A DNA stretch of 64,000 nucleotides from Cedecea neteri (GCF_000758305.1 NZ_CP009458.1:3658001-3722000); one strand, 5' to 3'. Positions 42,013-51,689 are shown, counted from the first letter of the stretch. The notes: generated by a model from the letters alone, not told the origin. Numbers and translations are program-made.

Positions 42013-42328
42013 ATCTATTCATCACCGCTGAAAATAAATAGCGCCATCAGGTGATTGCGAAAATAAGCATTAGCTTAGCATGTTTGCCCCGCTAACAACC
42101 CAGGGCATTGAGAGAAAGAAGAAAATTCACTCAACTCGCCAGCGTTCCGCATGAACTATTAGCCATAAGTTAAATTTTTGCCACCTTCTCCGCCGTCTTT
42201 TGTCAGCGGCAGGCTTTGTGGCTAAAAATTCAGACTTATTGCCGGGGAATAATTAGCAGCCTCAGGTTTAACCGATGTTTAACGTGACTGCCTTATAGTC
42301 CATAGACGTAGGATTTCCCGGAGCTGAA
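42013..42328. other. 316-base gap between dgcF and the 42329 ORF
   Basis: AT-rich non-coding stretch that must hold the divergent promoters of dgcF and the short plus-strand ORF. I see no clear -10/-35 pair, repeat or RNA gene. Confidence 0.4.
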
Positions 42329-42451
42329 ATGCGTAAAACACCCTGGGCGGAACGACTTATCATCACCGCCATAATGCTGGCCGTGCTGGCCACCGTTAGC
42401 CTTGTTGGCGTGCTATGGTTGCGCATACCTGGATTATTATTACTGCAATAA
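42329..42451 (+). CDS. Possible 40-residue single-pass membrane protein
   Basis: GGAG six bases before the ATG and a frame MRKTPWAERLIITAIMLAVL continuing ATVSLVGVLWLRIPGLLLLQ. A positively charged N-terminus followed by one long hydrophobic helix fits a small inner-membrane protein with the N-terminus inside. It converges with glsB, 9 bases apart. I recognise no family. Conservation of the frame in relatives with dgcF-glsB would test it. Confidence 0.55.
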   Translation: MRKTPWAERLIITAIMLAVLATVSLVGVLWLRIPGLLLLQ

Positions 42452-42460
42452 CCGCATCGG

Positions 42461-43405
42461 TTAAAAAATAGAACGCCCGATGCGCTGAGAGAGAATTTCC
42501 AGCGCGGCCGTCCCGGCCAGTGAGTTACCGGACGCATCCAGCTCCGGGCACCACACGGCAATAGACATCTCATTTGGTACGTTGGCGATAATTCCGCCGC
42601 CCACCCCCGATTTCCCCGGTAACCCCACGCGATAGGCAAATTCCCCCGCGCCGTCATACATGCCGCTGGTGATCATCAACGCATTAATCTGCCGCGCGTG
42701 CTGAGCGGAGATCACCGGCTCATCAATGTGCAGAGCCCGCCCCTGATTGGCCAGAAATAAAAAAGTTTTGGCTAATTCCAGGCAACTCATTTCCAGCGAG
42801 CAGTAATGGAAATAGGTTTGCAGCACCGTAATCACATCGTTTTCAAAATTACCAAATGACTTCATCAGCCAGGCAATCGCGGCATTACGTGCCGAATGTT
42901 CAAATTCAGACCTCGCCACGCGCGTGTTGTACACTAAATCATCGGCGCCTGAGAGCGCACGGACGACTTCTAGCATGCGCTGTTTTGGCGCGCTAAGGCG
43001 GGTTTGCAGCATGTCGCACACCACCAGCGCCCCGGCATTAATAAACGGATTGCGGGGTTTGCCCTGCTCAAGCTCAAGCTGCAAAAGGGAGTTAAACGGC
43101 TGGCCGGACGGCTCTTTGCCAACGCGCTGCCAGATTTCATCCTCATCGTAGCGCCCCATCGCCAGCGTCAGGCTCAGCACTTTAGAGATCGACTGAATAG
43201 AAAAACGCTCTGCCGCATCCCCGGCGCTAAAGAATTCTCCGTCCACGGTACAAATTGCGATGCCGAGTTTATTGCCGGAAATCTCTTCCAGAGCCGGGAT
43301 GTAATTCGCGACTTTCCCCTGGCCCAGCAAAGGGCGAACCTGGTCGAGGATCTCTTCCAGTAACTGATTGTTTAATTGAACCGGCACCGTGCGCTCCTGA
43401 GGCAT
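42461..43405 (-). CDS. glsB: Glutaminase GlsB
   Basis: A 314-residue serine-dependent beta-lactamase-fold glutaminase. The catalytic SxxK is in SIQSISK (S72, K75), with FNSLLQLE, NPFINAGALV and GVGGGIIANVP further on. It hydrolyses glutamine to glutamate and ammonia in the cytoplasm. It matches E. coli GlsB (YneH), also beside dgcF and sad. The first ~12 residues are variable, so the start may be slightly later. Confidence 0.93.
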   Translation of the reverse strand: MPQERTVPVQLNNQLLEEILDQVRPLLGQGKVANYIPALEEISGNKLGIAICTVDGEFFSAGDAAERFSIQSISKVLSLTLAMGRYDEDEIWQRVGKEPSGQPFNSLLQLELEQGKPRNPFINAGALVVCDMLQTRLSAPKQRMLEVVRALSGADDLVYNTRVARSEFEHSARNAAIAWLMKSFGNFENDVITVLQTYFHYCSLEMSCLELAKTFLFLANQGRALHIDEPVISAQHARQINALMITSGMYDGAGEFAYRVGLPGKSGVGGGIIANVPNEMSIAVWCPELDASGNSLAGTAALEILSQRIGRSIF

Positions 43406-43456
43406 AAGTTAAGCGGCAAAAGTATACCAGAGCCACGGGCCGATAATAAAACGAAC

Positions 43457-45058
43457 TCAGGCGGTCATTTGAAAGCGAGCCACTGCTTTTTCAAGACGTT
43501 GAGACTCATCCAGCAAACGTTTAGAGGTGTTAGCCGAGGCCTTAATCAGCAACCCGGTCTGACTCACCGCCTGGTTGAGCGTGGTGATCCGCGTAGTAAC
43601 GTGATGCACGCTAGCCCCCTGGTCAACGGAGGCGCTGGAAATTTCATTCAGCAATCCGCTTAAACGGGTCACCAGGGCAATCACATTTTTCAACTGCGTC
43701 TCCAGCTCTGAGACGGCTTCGCTGCCCTGCTCAATGCCCTGCAGCGAGTTATTGATCAGCGACTGAATGTTTCTGGTCGACTGGCTGCTCTGCTTCGCCA
43801 GCAGGCCAACTTCGCGAGCCACCACGGCGAACCCGCGCCCCTGGTTGCCCGCATGAGCGGCTTCAATAGCGGCGTTTAGCGCCAGAATATTGGTCTGGAA
43901 AGCGACGTTATCAATCATCGCCACAATGCCGCGCATCTCAGAGGAACGGGTCACAATATCCTGCATCGACATATTCACCGTGTGCATCATTTGGTCGCCC
44001 CCGGCCACCATCTCACGCGCTTCGTCCGCGCGTTGGTTCGCCTGAATAGCGTACTGACTGTTTTCCTGCACGCGGGATTCCAGCTCGGTGATATGCAGCG
44101 TGACTTTCTCCAGCTCCTGTTCCTGCTGAGAGGAGTGATTAGACAGCTCGTTATTCCCTTCCGCAAGCTGGCCAATATTGCTTAACAAGATGGCCGAGGA
44201 TTCCCGCACCTCCAGCACCAGCTGCTGGATGCCTTGCTGCATTTCCAGCACGCTGCCGTGCAGCTGTTTCACCTCACGGTTAACCAGCTTTCGCTCAGCG
44301 GGCAGTCGTGACAAATCACCGGCGGCTAGAATATGCAAATGCTCAATAAGACTCCGCAGAGGACGGATCACCCAGCGGGCCACGCCCAGCCACACGGCTA
44401 TCGCCACCACCAGCAAAATACCCAGCGCGATAATAAACAGCGTTTGCGCCTGGCTCAGGCTATGCAACAACGTATGGCTACCCTGAACAGTTTGCTTTTC
44501 GCCTTCGGTCTGATAGCGCGCGTACTGCTCGTTGAAATCAGACTGAAACGCCTGAATCGGCACTTCAAAGAAAGCATCGATGGAGGCCTTTTTTTGCATC
44601 CCTTCCAGCTGTTCTTTCAATCCGCCGTAGAACAGCTGATAGCTGTTAGCCAGACTCTCGCTGCCTGCCGGGTGAAGCTGCTGCCAGGCGGCAAAGTTCT
44701 GCTGCGAGACTTTCAGGGCGGCGTCGGCTTCATCCACCAGGCTGTTCCAGCTGCCGACCGAGCCGGTTTCTTTGTCCTGCATAAAGTAAACGCCCGCCCG
44801 GTTCAGCAGGTCACTGGTCATCAGCAGCGAGGTTCTTGCCTTCTCCATCACCACCTGCTGCTGATGAAGCTGGTTGCTTTCGAGCACGCTCTGGCGGGTT
44901 TCATGCAGGATGTTGGAGAGTGACACGGTGGAGAGAATCTGCAGCACGGAAAAGAGTGCGATAACGCCAACCACCCCGCTCAGCAGGCCGAACTCGCGGG
45001 GGCGGCGCGCAACCAGTTTGAGGGGATTTAAACGGCGAAAAATTTGACTTATGTTCAT
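43457..45058 (-). CDS. Methyl-accepting chemotaxis protein
   Basis: A 533-residue chemoreceptor. First membrane segment near residues 28-46, periplasmic four-helix region to about 205, second segment LFIIALGILLVVAIAVWLGV, a HAMP domain, and a signalling hairpin with the conserved tip AFQTNILALNAAIEAAHAGNQGRGFAVVA. It ends RFQMTA, without the NWETF pentapeptide, so methylation depends on other receptors. Start at MNISQIFRRL (45058); a GTG at 45076 is less likely. Ligand unknown; its flagellar and che genes are elsewhere. Confidence 0.88.
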   Translation of the reverse strand: MNISQIFRRLNPLKLVARRPREFGLLSGVVGVIALFSVLQILSTVSLSNILHETRQSVLESNQLHQQQVVMEKARTSLLMTSDLLNRAGVYFMQDKETGSVGSWNSLVDEADAALKVSQQNFAAWQQLHPAGSESLANSYQLFYGGLKEQLEGMQKKASIDAFFEVPIQAFQSDFNEQYARYQTEGEKQTVQGSHTLLHSLSQAQTLFIIALGILLVVAIAVWLGVARWVIRPLRSLIEHLHILAAGDLSRLPAERKLVNREVKQLHGSVLEMQQGIQQLVLEVRESSAILLSNIGQLAEGNNELSNHSSQQEQELEKVTLHITELESRVQENSQYAIQANQRADEAREMVAGGDQMMHTVNMSMQDIVTRSSEMRGIVAMIDNVAFQTNILALNAAIEAAHAGNQGRGFAVVAREVGLLAKQSSQSTRNIQSLINNSLQGIEQGSEAVSELETQLKNVIALVTRLSGLLNEISSASVDQGASVHHVTTRITTLNQAVSQTGLLIKASANTSKRLLDESQRLEKAVARFQMTA

Positions 45059-45136
45059 GATTTTCTTCAGTAACACAACGATGCCGCGAGTGTACTGAGC
45101 GAAAATGACAGAATTATTTCATTCTCATGACAAACA

Positions 45137-45159
45137 AGGCCACCTTCACGGCGGCCTTA
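45137..45159 (-). terminator. Terminator after sad
   Basis: On the minus strand AAGGCCGCC and GGTGGCCTT pair (one G-U) with a 5-base loop, followed by GTTTG. On the plus strand the same stem is followed by ACTTTTT. Confidence 0.6.
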
Positions 45160-45261
45160 CTTTTTACTGATAGCGCGGGCATAAACCAGCATAACGTCTG
45201 CTCTTACCGGGGATAAAGAAGCATTTTTCCTCCCTGGCTAACGGATGTCAGGCGGGCGAAA

Positions 45262-46653
45262 CTAGCGTCTGTCTTTCCACACGGTCTGAATATTACAGAA
45301 CTCATGCAGCCCGAAGTGCGAAAGTTCGCGGCCAAACCCGCTCTTTTTCACCCCGCCAAACGCCACGCGTGGATCGCTGGCGCTATAGCCGTTGATAAAC
45401 ACGCCGCCGCATTCGAGGCGTGCCGCCATCTCCAGGGCCAGCTGTTCATTCGCCGTATACACCGTCGCAGACAGGCCATAATCGCTGTCGTTTGCCAGTT
45501 CAAGGGCATGCTCGCTGTCGCGGGCGACGGTAATCGCCGCCACCGGGCCAAACAGCTCCTGGCGGAACGCGGTCATCTCTGGCGTAACATCCGTAAGCAC
45601 TGTCGGCGCATAGTAGTTGCCCTCGCCAGGCAATTTATCCCCGCCGATCAGCAGTTTTGCGCCCTGCTTAAGTGACGTTGTCACTTGCTCATGCAGTTCA
45701 TCACGCAGATCGTAGCGCGCCATCGGCCCAATGCGGTTAGCTTCTTCCACCGGCGAGCCTACCTCGTAGTTTTTCAGCTCGGCAATAAAGCGGTCGGTAA
45801 AGGCTGCGGCAATTCCGGCTTCAACGATAAAGCGTTTCGCGGCGGCACATACCTGCCCGGTGTTCTGGAAGCGCCCGGCCACGGCGGCCTTCACGGCTTC
45901 ATCGAGATCGGCATCATCCAGCACGATAAACGGATCGGACCCGCCCAGCTCCAGCACGCATTTTTTCAACGCGGCGCCTGCCTGAGCGCCAATCGCTGCG
46001 CCAGCTCTGCCGCTGCCAGTCACGGTGACAGCGGCCACGCGTGGGTCGTTAATCGCCTGGCTGACTCCCTCTGGCGTCACATTGAGCAGTTCGAACAGAG
46101 ACGGCACAAAGCCCGCGTCAACAAACATCTGGCGAATGAGTTCAGCACAGCCCATCACGTTTGGCGCATGTTTCAGAATGTAGCTGTTCCCGGCCAGCAG
46201 AATTGGCACCGCCCCGCGCAGCACCTGCCACAGCGGGAAGTTCCACGGCATTACCGCCAGGATCGGCCCCAGCGGACGGTATTCAATCACGGCCTTATTG
46301 TTTTCAACCTGAGTCGCTTCCGCTCCCAGCATGGCCGGGCCGTGCTCGGCATACCAGTCGCAAAGGTTAGCGGACTTCGCCACTTCAGCGCGCGCCTGCA
46401 AAATAGGCTTGCCCATTTCGGCGGTGATCATTTGCGCCATCGCTTCGCCGTGTTTACGTACCGCCGCGCCCAAATCACGTAGCTTCTGCGCACGTTCGTT
46501 AAGCGGTGTGACGCGCCAGGCATTAAACGCCTGCTGGTTACGGGCCAGCGCGGCATCAATCTGAGCGGCGTTTTCGAAAGGATAAACTGCAATGCGCTCA
46601 CCGGTAGCGGGATTGCGTGAAATGGCGTGAGTTTGCCCGGTTACTGATTGCAT
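45262..46653 (-). CDS. sad: NAD-dependent succinate-semialdehyde dehydrogenase Sad (YneI)
   Basis: A 463-residue aldehyde dehydrogenase. The catalytic cysteine is in NTGQVCAAAKR near residue 265, the general-base glutamate in LELGGSDPF near 231, and the C-terminus SGFGRELSHFGLHEFCNIQT matches E. coli Sad. It oxidises succinic semialdehyde to succinate, serving GABA and putrescine breakdown. I start at MQSVTGQTHAIS (46653) with GAGG seven bases upstream. Divergent from its regulator ptrR. Confidence 0.93.
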   Translation of the reverse strand: MQSVTGQTHAISRNPATGERIAVYPFENAAQIDAALARNQQAFNAWRVTPLNERAQKLRDLGAAVRKHGEAMAQMITAEMGKPILQARAEVAKSANLCDWYAEHGPAMLGAEATQVENNKAVIEYRPLGPILAVMPWNFPLWQVLRGAVPILLAGNSYILKHAPNVMGCAELIRQMFVDAGFVPSLFELLNVTPEGVSQAINDPRVAAVTVTGSGRAGAAIGAQAGAALKKCVLELGGSDPFIVLDDADLDEAVKAAVAGRFQNTGQVCAAAKRFIVEAGIAAAFTDRFIAELKNYEVGSPVEEANRIGPMARYDLRDELHEQVTTSLKQGAKLLIGGDKLPGEGNYYAPTVLTDVTPEMTAFRQELFGPVAAITVARDSEHALELANDSDYGLSATVYTANEQLALEMAARLECGGVFINGYSASDPRVAFGGVKKSGFGRELSHFGLHEFCNIQTVWKDRR

Positions 46654-46754
46654 GGTGGTGCCTCGACAGGTGAATGAGATGTTAACAGTAGCCTTGAGGT
46701 GCAAAGTTTAAAAATGAATAATACTAAGCAAACCCTTCACGATTTGAGAAAGCT

Positions 46755-47624
46755 ATGGATCTCACTCAGCTGGAAATGTTTAACGCCGTCGCCGAAACAG
46801 GCAGCATCAGCGCCGCCGCGCAGCAGGTACACCGCGTCCCGTCGAATCTCACGACCCGCATCAAACAGCTGGAAGCCGACTTAGGCGTGGCGTTGTTCAT
46901 CCGCGAGAACCAGCGCCTGAAGCTCTCCCCATCCGGCCACAGCTTCCTGGCCTACAGCAAGCGCATCCTGGCGCTGGTGGATGAAGCGCGCATGGTGGTA
47001 TCCGGTGATGAACCACAGGGGCCGCTGGCGCTGGGATCGTTAGAAAGTACCGCGGCGGTACGCATTCCCGGCGTGCTGGCAAACTTTAATCAGCGTTACC
47101 CGAAAATCCATCTTTCCCTCACCACCGGACCTTCCGGCGACCAGATTGACGGCGTACTCGAAGGCCGCCTCGCCGCCGCCTTTGTTGACGGCCCGGTGCT
47201 GCATCCTTCCCTCGAAGGACTGGCAGTCTATCGCGAAGAAATGACTATCGTCGCACCTGCGGATCATGCCCCTATTCTCAGCGGCGCGGACGTTAATGGC
47301 GAGAGTATTTATGCTTTCCGCGCCAACTGTTCCTACCGCCGCCATTTTGAGAGCTGGTTTCACGACAGCCGGGCGATGCCGGGCAAAATTCATGAAATGG
47401 AGTCTTACCACGGGATGCTGGCCTGCGTGATTGCCGGCGCAGGCCTGGCGCTGATGCCAAGAAGTATGCTGGAGAGTATGCCGGGCAGTCATCAGGTGAG
47501 CACCTGGCCGCTGCCGGACGATAAACGCTATCTGGATACCTGGCTGCTGTGGCGCAGAGACGCCAAAACCCGCCAGCTGGACGCTTTTATTTCCCTGCTG
47601 GAAACGCCTACGCAGGTGCCTTAA
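46755..47624 (+). CDS. ptrR: LysR-family regulator PtrR (YneJ)
   Basis: A 289-residue LysR regulator. MDLTQLEMFNAVAETGSISAA and the AAQQVHRVPSNLTTRIKQLE helix-turn-helix match E. coli PtrR, and the effector domain has LEGRLAAAFVDGPV and NCSYRRHFESWFH. PtrR is known to repress sad and putrescine-use genes. It is divergent from sad with a 101-base shared control region. Its stop directly abuts the stop of the convergent SDR gene. Confidence 0.92.
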   Translation: MDLTQLEMFNAVAETGSISAAAQQVHRVPSNLTTRIKQLEADLGVALFIRENQRLKLSPSGHSFLAYSKRILALVDEARMVVSGDEPQGPLALGSLESTAAVRIPGVLANFNQRYPKIHLSLTTGPSGDQIDGVLEGRLAAAFVDGPVLHPSLEGLAVYREEMTIVAPADHAPILSGADVNGESIYAFRANCSYRRHFESWFHDSRAMPGKIHEMESYHGMLACVIAGAGLALMPRSMLESMPGSHQVSTWPLPDDKRYLDTWLLWRRDAKTRQLDAFISLLETPTQVP

Positions 47625-48461
47625 TTAAGCGAGAAGATCGCCATACTTATAAGCGGCGGTAACCCCGCCGTCGATCAGGATATCGCTCCCGCTGATATAG
47701 GTGCCATTTGGGCCAAAGAGAAACTCGGCCAGGGCGCCAATTTCGTCCGGCGTGCCGCCTCTTCCCGCCGGAGATTTTGCCAGCATGTTTCGGTAGAACT
47801 CCCCGCGTTCAGCGCTGTTCAGCTCGTCATAGGCCAATGGGGTATACACGATCCCGGCGCTGATGCAGTTAATTCTCGCGCCTCGTCGCCCCCATTTTAC
47901 CGCCTCGGCCATGACCCGCAGCGCATTGCCTCGCTTTGACAGCTGATAGGCATACAGGCTGTCATCAATGGCTTTGACTCGCGGTAATGCCAGCAGCTGT
48001 TCCGGTGGCAACGTTGCCAGCTCGTCGGCTTCGGCCTGCGTCAGCGCGTCCACATCCAGCCGGTGGCTGGACTGCGAGCCAATCACTACCCCGGAACCTC
48101 CCGGGCTAATAACCTTCCCGAATACCTCAAACACCACCGCCGTACCGTAGAGATCAACACGGAGAATATCCTGAGCGCTCGCCTGGGAAGGTGAAAGCCC
48201 GGCGGTGTGAATCACGCCCTTCACTTCTCCGTGGCCACAAGCCAGATCCACGAGCTTTTGAATGGATTCCCGCGAGCGAACATCAACCACGGTGGTGCTG
48301 ACCCGAAATCCCGCCTGCTGCAATGTTTGCTGTGCGGCCTCGCTATTTTCCGGCGTGATATCAGCCAGCAAAATATGTTTGCCGGTACCCACGCGGCGGG
48401 CAATCGCCTGAGCAATCGACCCGCTACCGATAACGACAATAACGTCCTGGGAAGAAGGCAT
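47625..48461 (-). CDS. Short-chain dehydrogenase/reductase
   Basis: A 278-residue SDR. The nucleotide site is VVIGSGSIAQAIARRV near residue 9 (the usual TGxxxGxG is altered to GSGSIAQ), and the catalytic YxxxK is in YAYQLSKRGN near 168. GGTPDEIGALAEFLFG and GSDILIDGG are standard C-terminal SDR motifs. Start with AGGAG upstream. Substrate unknown. Confidence 0.82.
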   Translation of the reverse strand: MPSSQDVIVVIGSGSIAQAIARRVGTGKHILLADITPENSEAAQQTLQQAGFRVSTTVVDVRSRESIQKLVDLACGHGEVKGVIHTAGLSPSQASAQDILRVDLYGTAVVFEVFGKVISPGGSGVVIGSQSSHRLDVDALTQAEADELATLPPEQLLALPRVKAIDDSLYAYQLSKRGNALRVMAEAVKWGRRGARINCISAGIVYTPLAYDELNSAERGEFYRNMLAKSPAGRGGTPDEIGALAEFLFGPNGTYISGSDILIDGGVTAAYKYGDLLA

Positions 48462-48584
48462 GTTTTTTCTCCTGAATAGTGGAATGCAATAAGGCTAGCA
48501 CGGCCGGATTGCTTAATAACCGCCTCCGATGCGCTAGCCTTTATGAACTGCATTCATTAATTCCGGCGAATTTTGCCCGGCAAG

Positions 48585-49376
48585 TTAGCGCAGCAGGACT
48601 TTACCCACCAGATAGGTCACGGCTTTGCCGCCAATCAACACCCGGTCGCCCTTGTACTGACAGCGCAGATCGCCGCCGCGATAAGAGACCTGCCGCGCCT
48701 GCAGATGCGTTTTATTCAGCTTATCCGCCCAATAAGGGATCAGCATGCTGTGCGTTGAGCCAGTAACGGGATCTTCCGGCACCGATTCGCCAGGGCAAAA
48801 GAAGCGGCTGACAAAATCGTACTCGCCTTCGCCCGGCCCGGTGATACAGACCATTTTTTCCAGCGGGATCATGGCGTTGATATCGGGCTGAATCGCCTCA
48901 ACCTGCGCCTGACTTTCCAACACCACCATATAATCACGCCCGACTCGCATCTCTTTACACTCGCTGATGCCCAGCGCGGCCAGCAGCTCGGGCAGTGGCG
49001 TAATCGGCTGCGTTTCCCAGGCCGGGAAATCCAGCGTTAGCCACTCGCCGTTACGCGTCACGGTCAGCGGGCCAACAAAACGCGTGCTGAAACGGATCGT
49101 CGCCTCCGGGTAATCCAGATGCTCGAAAATAACGTGGGAAGCCGCAAGCGTGGCGTGGCCGCAAAGGTTTATCTCCCCCTGGGTCGTGAACCAGCGCAGC
49201 TCAAAGCCCTCATCCGTGGTGACAAAAAAAGCCGTTTCCGACTGGTTATGCTGCTGTGACATTTTGAGCAGCGTTTCGTCCGGCAGCCATTCGCTGAGCG
49301 GGCAAACCGCCGCCGCGTTGCCGCCAAACGTTGTGTCTGCAAAGGCGTCTACCATATAAAAGTCAATTGCTTGCAT
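48585..49376 (-). CDS. PhzF-family isomerase/epimerase-like protein
   Basis: A 263-residue PhzF-fold protein. The catalytic glutamate is in NQSETAFF near residue 45, with EINLCGHATLAASHV near 68 and ESVPEDPVTGSTHS near 210. The fold is a duplicated diaminopimelate-epimerase type. AGGAG precedes the ATG. E. coli YddE is a relative of unknown role. It is divergent from sotB with about 197 bases between. Confidence 0.83.
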   Translation of the reverse strand: MQAIDFYMVDAFADTTFGGNAAAVCPLSEWLPDETLLKMSQQHNQSETAFFVTTDEGFELRWFTTQGEINLCGHATLAASHVIFEHLDYPEATIRFSTRFVGPLTVTRNGEWLTLDFPAWETQPITPLPELLAALGISECKEMRVGRDYMVVLESQAQVEAIQPDINAMIPLEKMVCITGPGEGEYDFVSRFFCPGESVPEDPVTGSTHSMLIPYWADKLNKTHLQARQVSYRGGDLRCQYKGDRVLIGGKAVTYLVGKVLLR

Positions 49377-49573
49377 TGGCGTTACTCCTGCTTTTCATTG
49401 TTATTTTCTTCACCTCTACCATGACATACTCGCCCACGCGGCGCTGCTTTTTTTCCACCGCCCCCTGGCGCAGGCTGCAAATGAGACATAAATCACAAAA
49501 TGGGTTGTGTCGTCGATCTGATGGTTTTATGATCGCCCCCATTCCTACCCCTTATTTACCTGCATATTCCCTT

Positions 49574-50773
49574 ATGACAATTGCTACCGTTTCGCGCAAA
49601 ACGGCATGGCTGCGGGTCGTCACTCTCGCCGTCGCCGCCTTTATTTTTAACACCACCGAATTTGTGCCCGTCGGCCTGCTGTCTGACATCGCGCAAAGCT
49701 TTGGCATGGAAACCGCGCAGGTCGGGATCATGCTGACTATCTACGCCTGGGTAGTGGCCCTGATGTCGCTGCCCTTTATGCTGATGACCAGCCAGGTTGA
49801 GCGCCGCCGCCTGCTGATTAGCATTTTCCTGCTGTTTATTGCCAGCCACGTGCTGTCGTTCCTCGCCTGGAACTTTACCGTGCTGGTAATAAGCCGCATC
49901 GGGATTGCGTTCGCCCACGCCATTTTCTGGTCCATTACCGCCTCACTGGCGATTCGCATGGCACCAGCGGGCAAAAAAGCGCAGGCGTTAAGTTTGCTCG
50001 CCACCGGCACGGCGCTGGCGATGGTGCTGGGTTTACCGATCGGGCGTATCGTCGGGCAGTATTTCGGCTGGCGCACCACCTTCTTCGTCATTGGCGTAGT
50101 GGCAGCCATGACGCTGTTCTGCCTGATAAAACTGCTGCCTAAACTGCCGAGCGAGCATTCTGGCTCCCTGTCCAGCGTGCCCAAACTGTTCCGCCGCCCG
50201 GCGCTGGTCAATATCTATGCCTTAATCGCGGTGGTGGTCACCGCGCATTACACCGCCTACAGCTACATCGAACCTTTCGTCCAGCAGATTGCCGGGCTTA
50301 GCGCTAACTTTGCCACCCTGCTTTTACTGCTGTTTGGCGGCGCAGGGATAATCGGCAGCGTGCTGTTTGGCAAATGGGGGAATAAATACGCTTCGGGACT
50401 GGTGTCCGGCGCGATTGCGCTGATGGCCGCTTGCCTGCTTCTCCTGCTTCCTGCCGCGCATAGCGAACTCACCCTTGCCGGACTCAGCCTGTTTTGGGGA
50501 ATTTCGATCATGATCGTGGCGCTGGGAATGCAGGTTAAAGTCCTGGCCCTGGCGCCGGATGCCACCGACGTGGCGATGTCGCTGTTCTCCGGGATCTTTA
50601 ATATCGGCATTGGCGCAGGCGCATTGGTGGGGAACCAGGTCAGCCTGCATATTTCCATGTCAGATATCGGCTTTATCGGCGCTGTTCCAGCCCTTATTGC
50701 GCTGGTCTGGTCCATTCTGGTGTTCCGCCGCTGGCCGGTGGCGCTGGAAGAACAGCCCCAGCCTACGCATTAA
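49574..50773 (+). CDS. sotB: Sugar efflux transporter SotB (YdeA)
   Basis: A 399-residue MFS transporter of 12 segments. SRKTAWLRVVTLAVAAFIFN and NTTEFVPVGLLSDIAQSF match the E. coli SotB N-terminus. SotB exports arabinose and IPTG-like sugars. The open frame runs upstream to 49331, but the family starts at MTIATVSRK (49574). No ribosome site is visible there. It lies before marC as in E. coli. Confidence 0.92.
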   Translation: MTIATVSRKTAWLRVVTLAVAAFIFNTTEFVPVGLLSDIAQSFGMETAQVGIMLTIYAWVVALMSLPFMLMTSQVERRRLLISIFLLFIASHVLSFLAWNFTVLVISRIGIAFAHAIFWSITASLAIRMAPAGKKAQALSLLATGTALAMVLGLPIGRIVGQYFGWRTTFFVIGVVAAMTLFCLIKLLPKLPSEHSGSLSSVPKLFRRPALVNIYALIAVVVTAHYTAYSYIEPFVQQIAGLSANFATLLLLLFGGAGIIGSVLFGKWGNKYASGLVSGAIALMAACLLLLLPAAHSELTLAGLSLFWGISIMIVALGMQVKVLALAPDATDVAMSLFSGIFNIGIGAGALVGNQVSLHISMSDIGFIGAVPALIALVWSILVFRRWPVALEEQPQPTH

Positions 50774-50776
50774 CAA

Positions 50777-50801
50777 AAATGCCCTCATGACGAGGGCATT
50801 T
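50777..50801. terminator. Terminator after sotB
   Basis: AAATGCCCTC and GAGGGCATTT pair perfectly over ten positions around a 5-base loop, just after the sotB stop. Confidence 0.8.
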
Positions 50802-50812
50802 GAAGTTGCTGA

Positions 50813-50880
50813 CAAAGAGGGAATAAGCGTGGTTTTTCCCTCTTTGTGGTTATCAGCCGAAAATCAATGAATTGATTTTC
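50813..50880. other. Two further palindromes between sotB and marC
   Basis: CAAAGAGGGAA (50813-50823) pairs with TTCCCTCTTTG (50836-50846), and GAAAATCAAT (50859-50868) with ATTGATTTTC (50871-50880). They lie between converging sotB and marC; the first is followed by a short T-containing stretch and may be the marC terminator. Confidence 0.5.
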
Positions 50881-50932
50881 CTGTTTGTTTAAATATTTAC
50901 TCTATTGCCAGAAGTTTGTCAGCAGTCTGAAA

Positions 50933-51601
50933 TCATGCGGGATAAGTTTTAATAATTTCCAGCACGCCGTTAATAATAAACTGCACGCCCATACACACCA
51001 ACAGGAAGCCCATCAGGCGGGAAATCGCCTCAATGCCGCTTTTACCCACCATACGCATAATCGCGCCGGAGCTTCGCAGGCTGGCCCAAAGAATCACCCC
51101 CACCGCCAGGAAAATCAGCGGCGGCGCAACGGTAATGACCCAGCCAGGGAAGTCAGAGCCGGCCCGCACCGTAGACGCGGAGCTGATGATCATCGCGATG
51201 GTGCCTGGCCCTGCCGTGCTCGGCATCGCCAGCGGCACAAAAGCAATATTGGCTTCCGGCTCTTCGCTTAACTCTTCCGACTTGGTTCTCGCCTCCGGAG
51301 ATTCATGTGCTTTCTGCTGCGGGAACAGCATACGGAAGCCGATAAAGGCGACGATCAATCCCCCGGCGATACGCAGCCCAGGAATCGAAATCCCGAAGGT
51401 GTTCATCACCACCTGTCCGGCGTAATACGCCACCATCATGATGGCAAACACATTCACCGAAGCCATGAGAGCTGTGCGGTTGCGCTGCCGGCTGTTCATG
51501 TCCCCGGAAAGCCCAAGGAACAGCGCCACGGTGGTGAGCGGGTTCGCCAGCGGCAGCAGTACCACAAGGCCAAGGCCGATGGCCCTGAGTAAATCCATCA
51601 T
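50933..51601 (-). CDS. marC: Membrane protein MarC
   Basis: A 222-residue inner-membrane protein of six segments. LGLVVLLPLANPLTTVALFL and SRLMGFLLVCMGVQFIINGV match E. coli MarC almost exactly. Despite its name it has no proved role in multiple resistance. It is divergent from marRAB, with the shared operator between. Start at 51601 with AGGA upstream; the second ATG is also possible. Confidence 0.93.
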   Translation of the reverse strand: MMDLLRAIGLGLVVLLPLANPLTTVALFLGLSGDMNSRQRNRTALMASVNVFAIMMVAYYAGQVVMNTFGISIPGLRIAGGLIVAFIGFRMLFPQQKAHESPEARTKSEELSEEPEANIAFVPLAMPSTAGPGTIAMIISSASTVRAGSDFPGWVITVAPPLIFLAVGVILWASLRSSGAIMRMVGKSGIEAISRLMGFLLVCMGVQFIINGVLEIIKTYPA

Positions 51602-51689
51602 ATTTTTATCCTTTTTTTGTCCTTTATTGAGCAGCTATAGCGCAGGTTAGACTATAGCAGCCCGCAGTTTACTGACCGCTGTTGAAGCG

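Noticed and set aside
45685..46482. A 265-residue plus-strand ORF opposite sad
   Set aside because: It is a shadow frame of the aldehyde dehydrogenase gene with a histidine- and arginine-rich product and no family motif.
49331..49573. A longer N-terminus for SotB
   Set aside because: The added residues are not hydrophobic or family-like and overlap the start of the divergent PhzF gene; the family start is at 49574.
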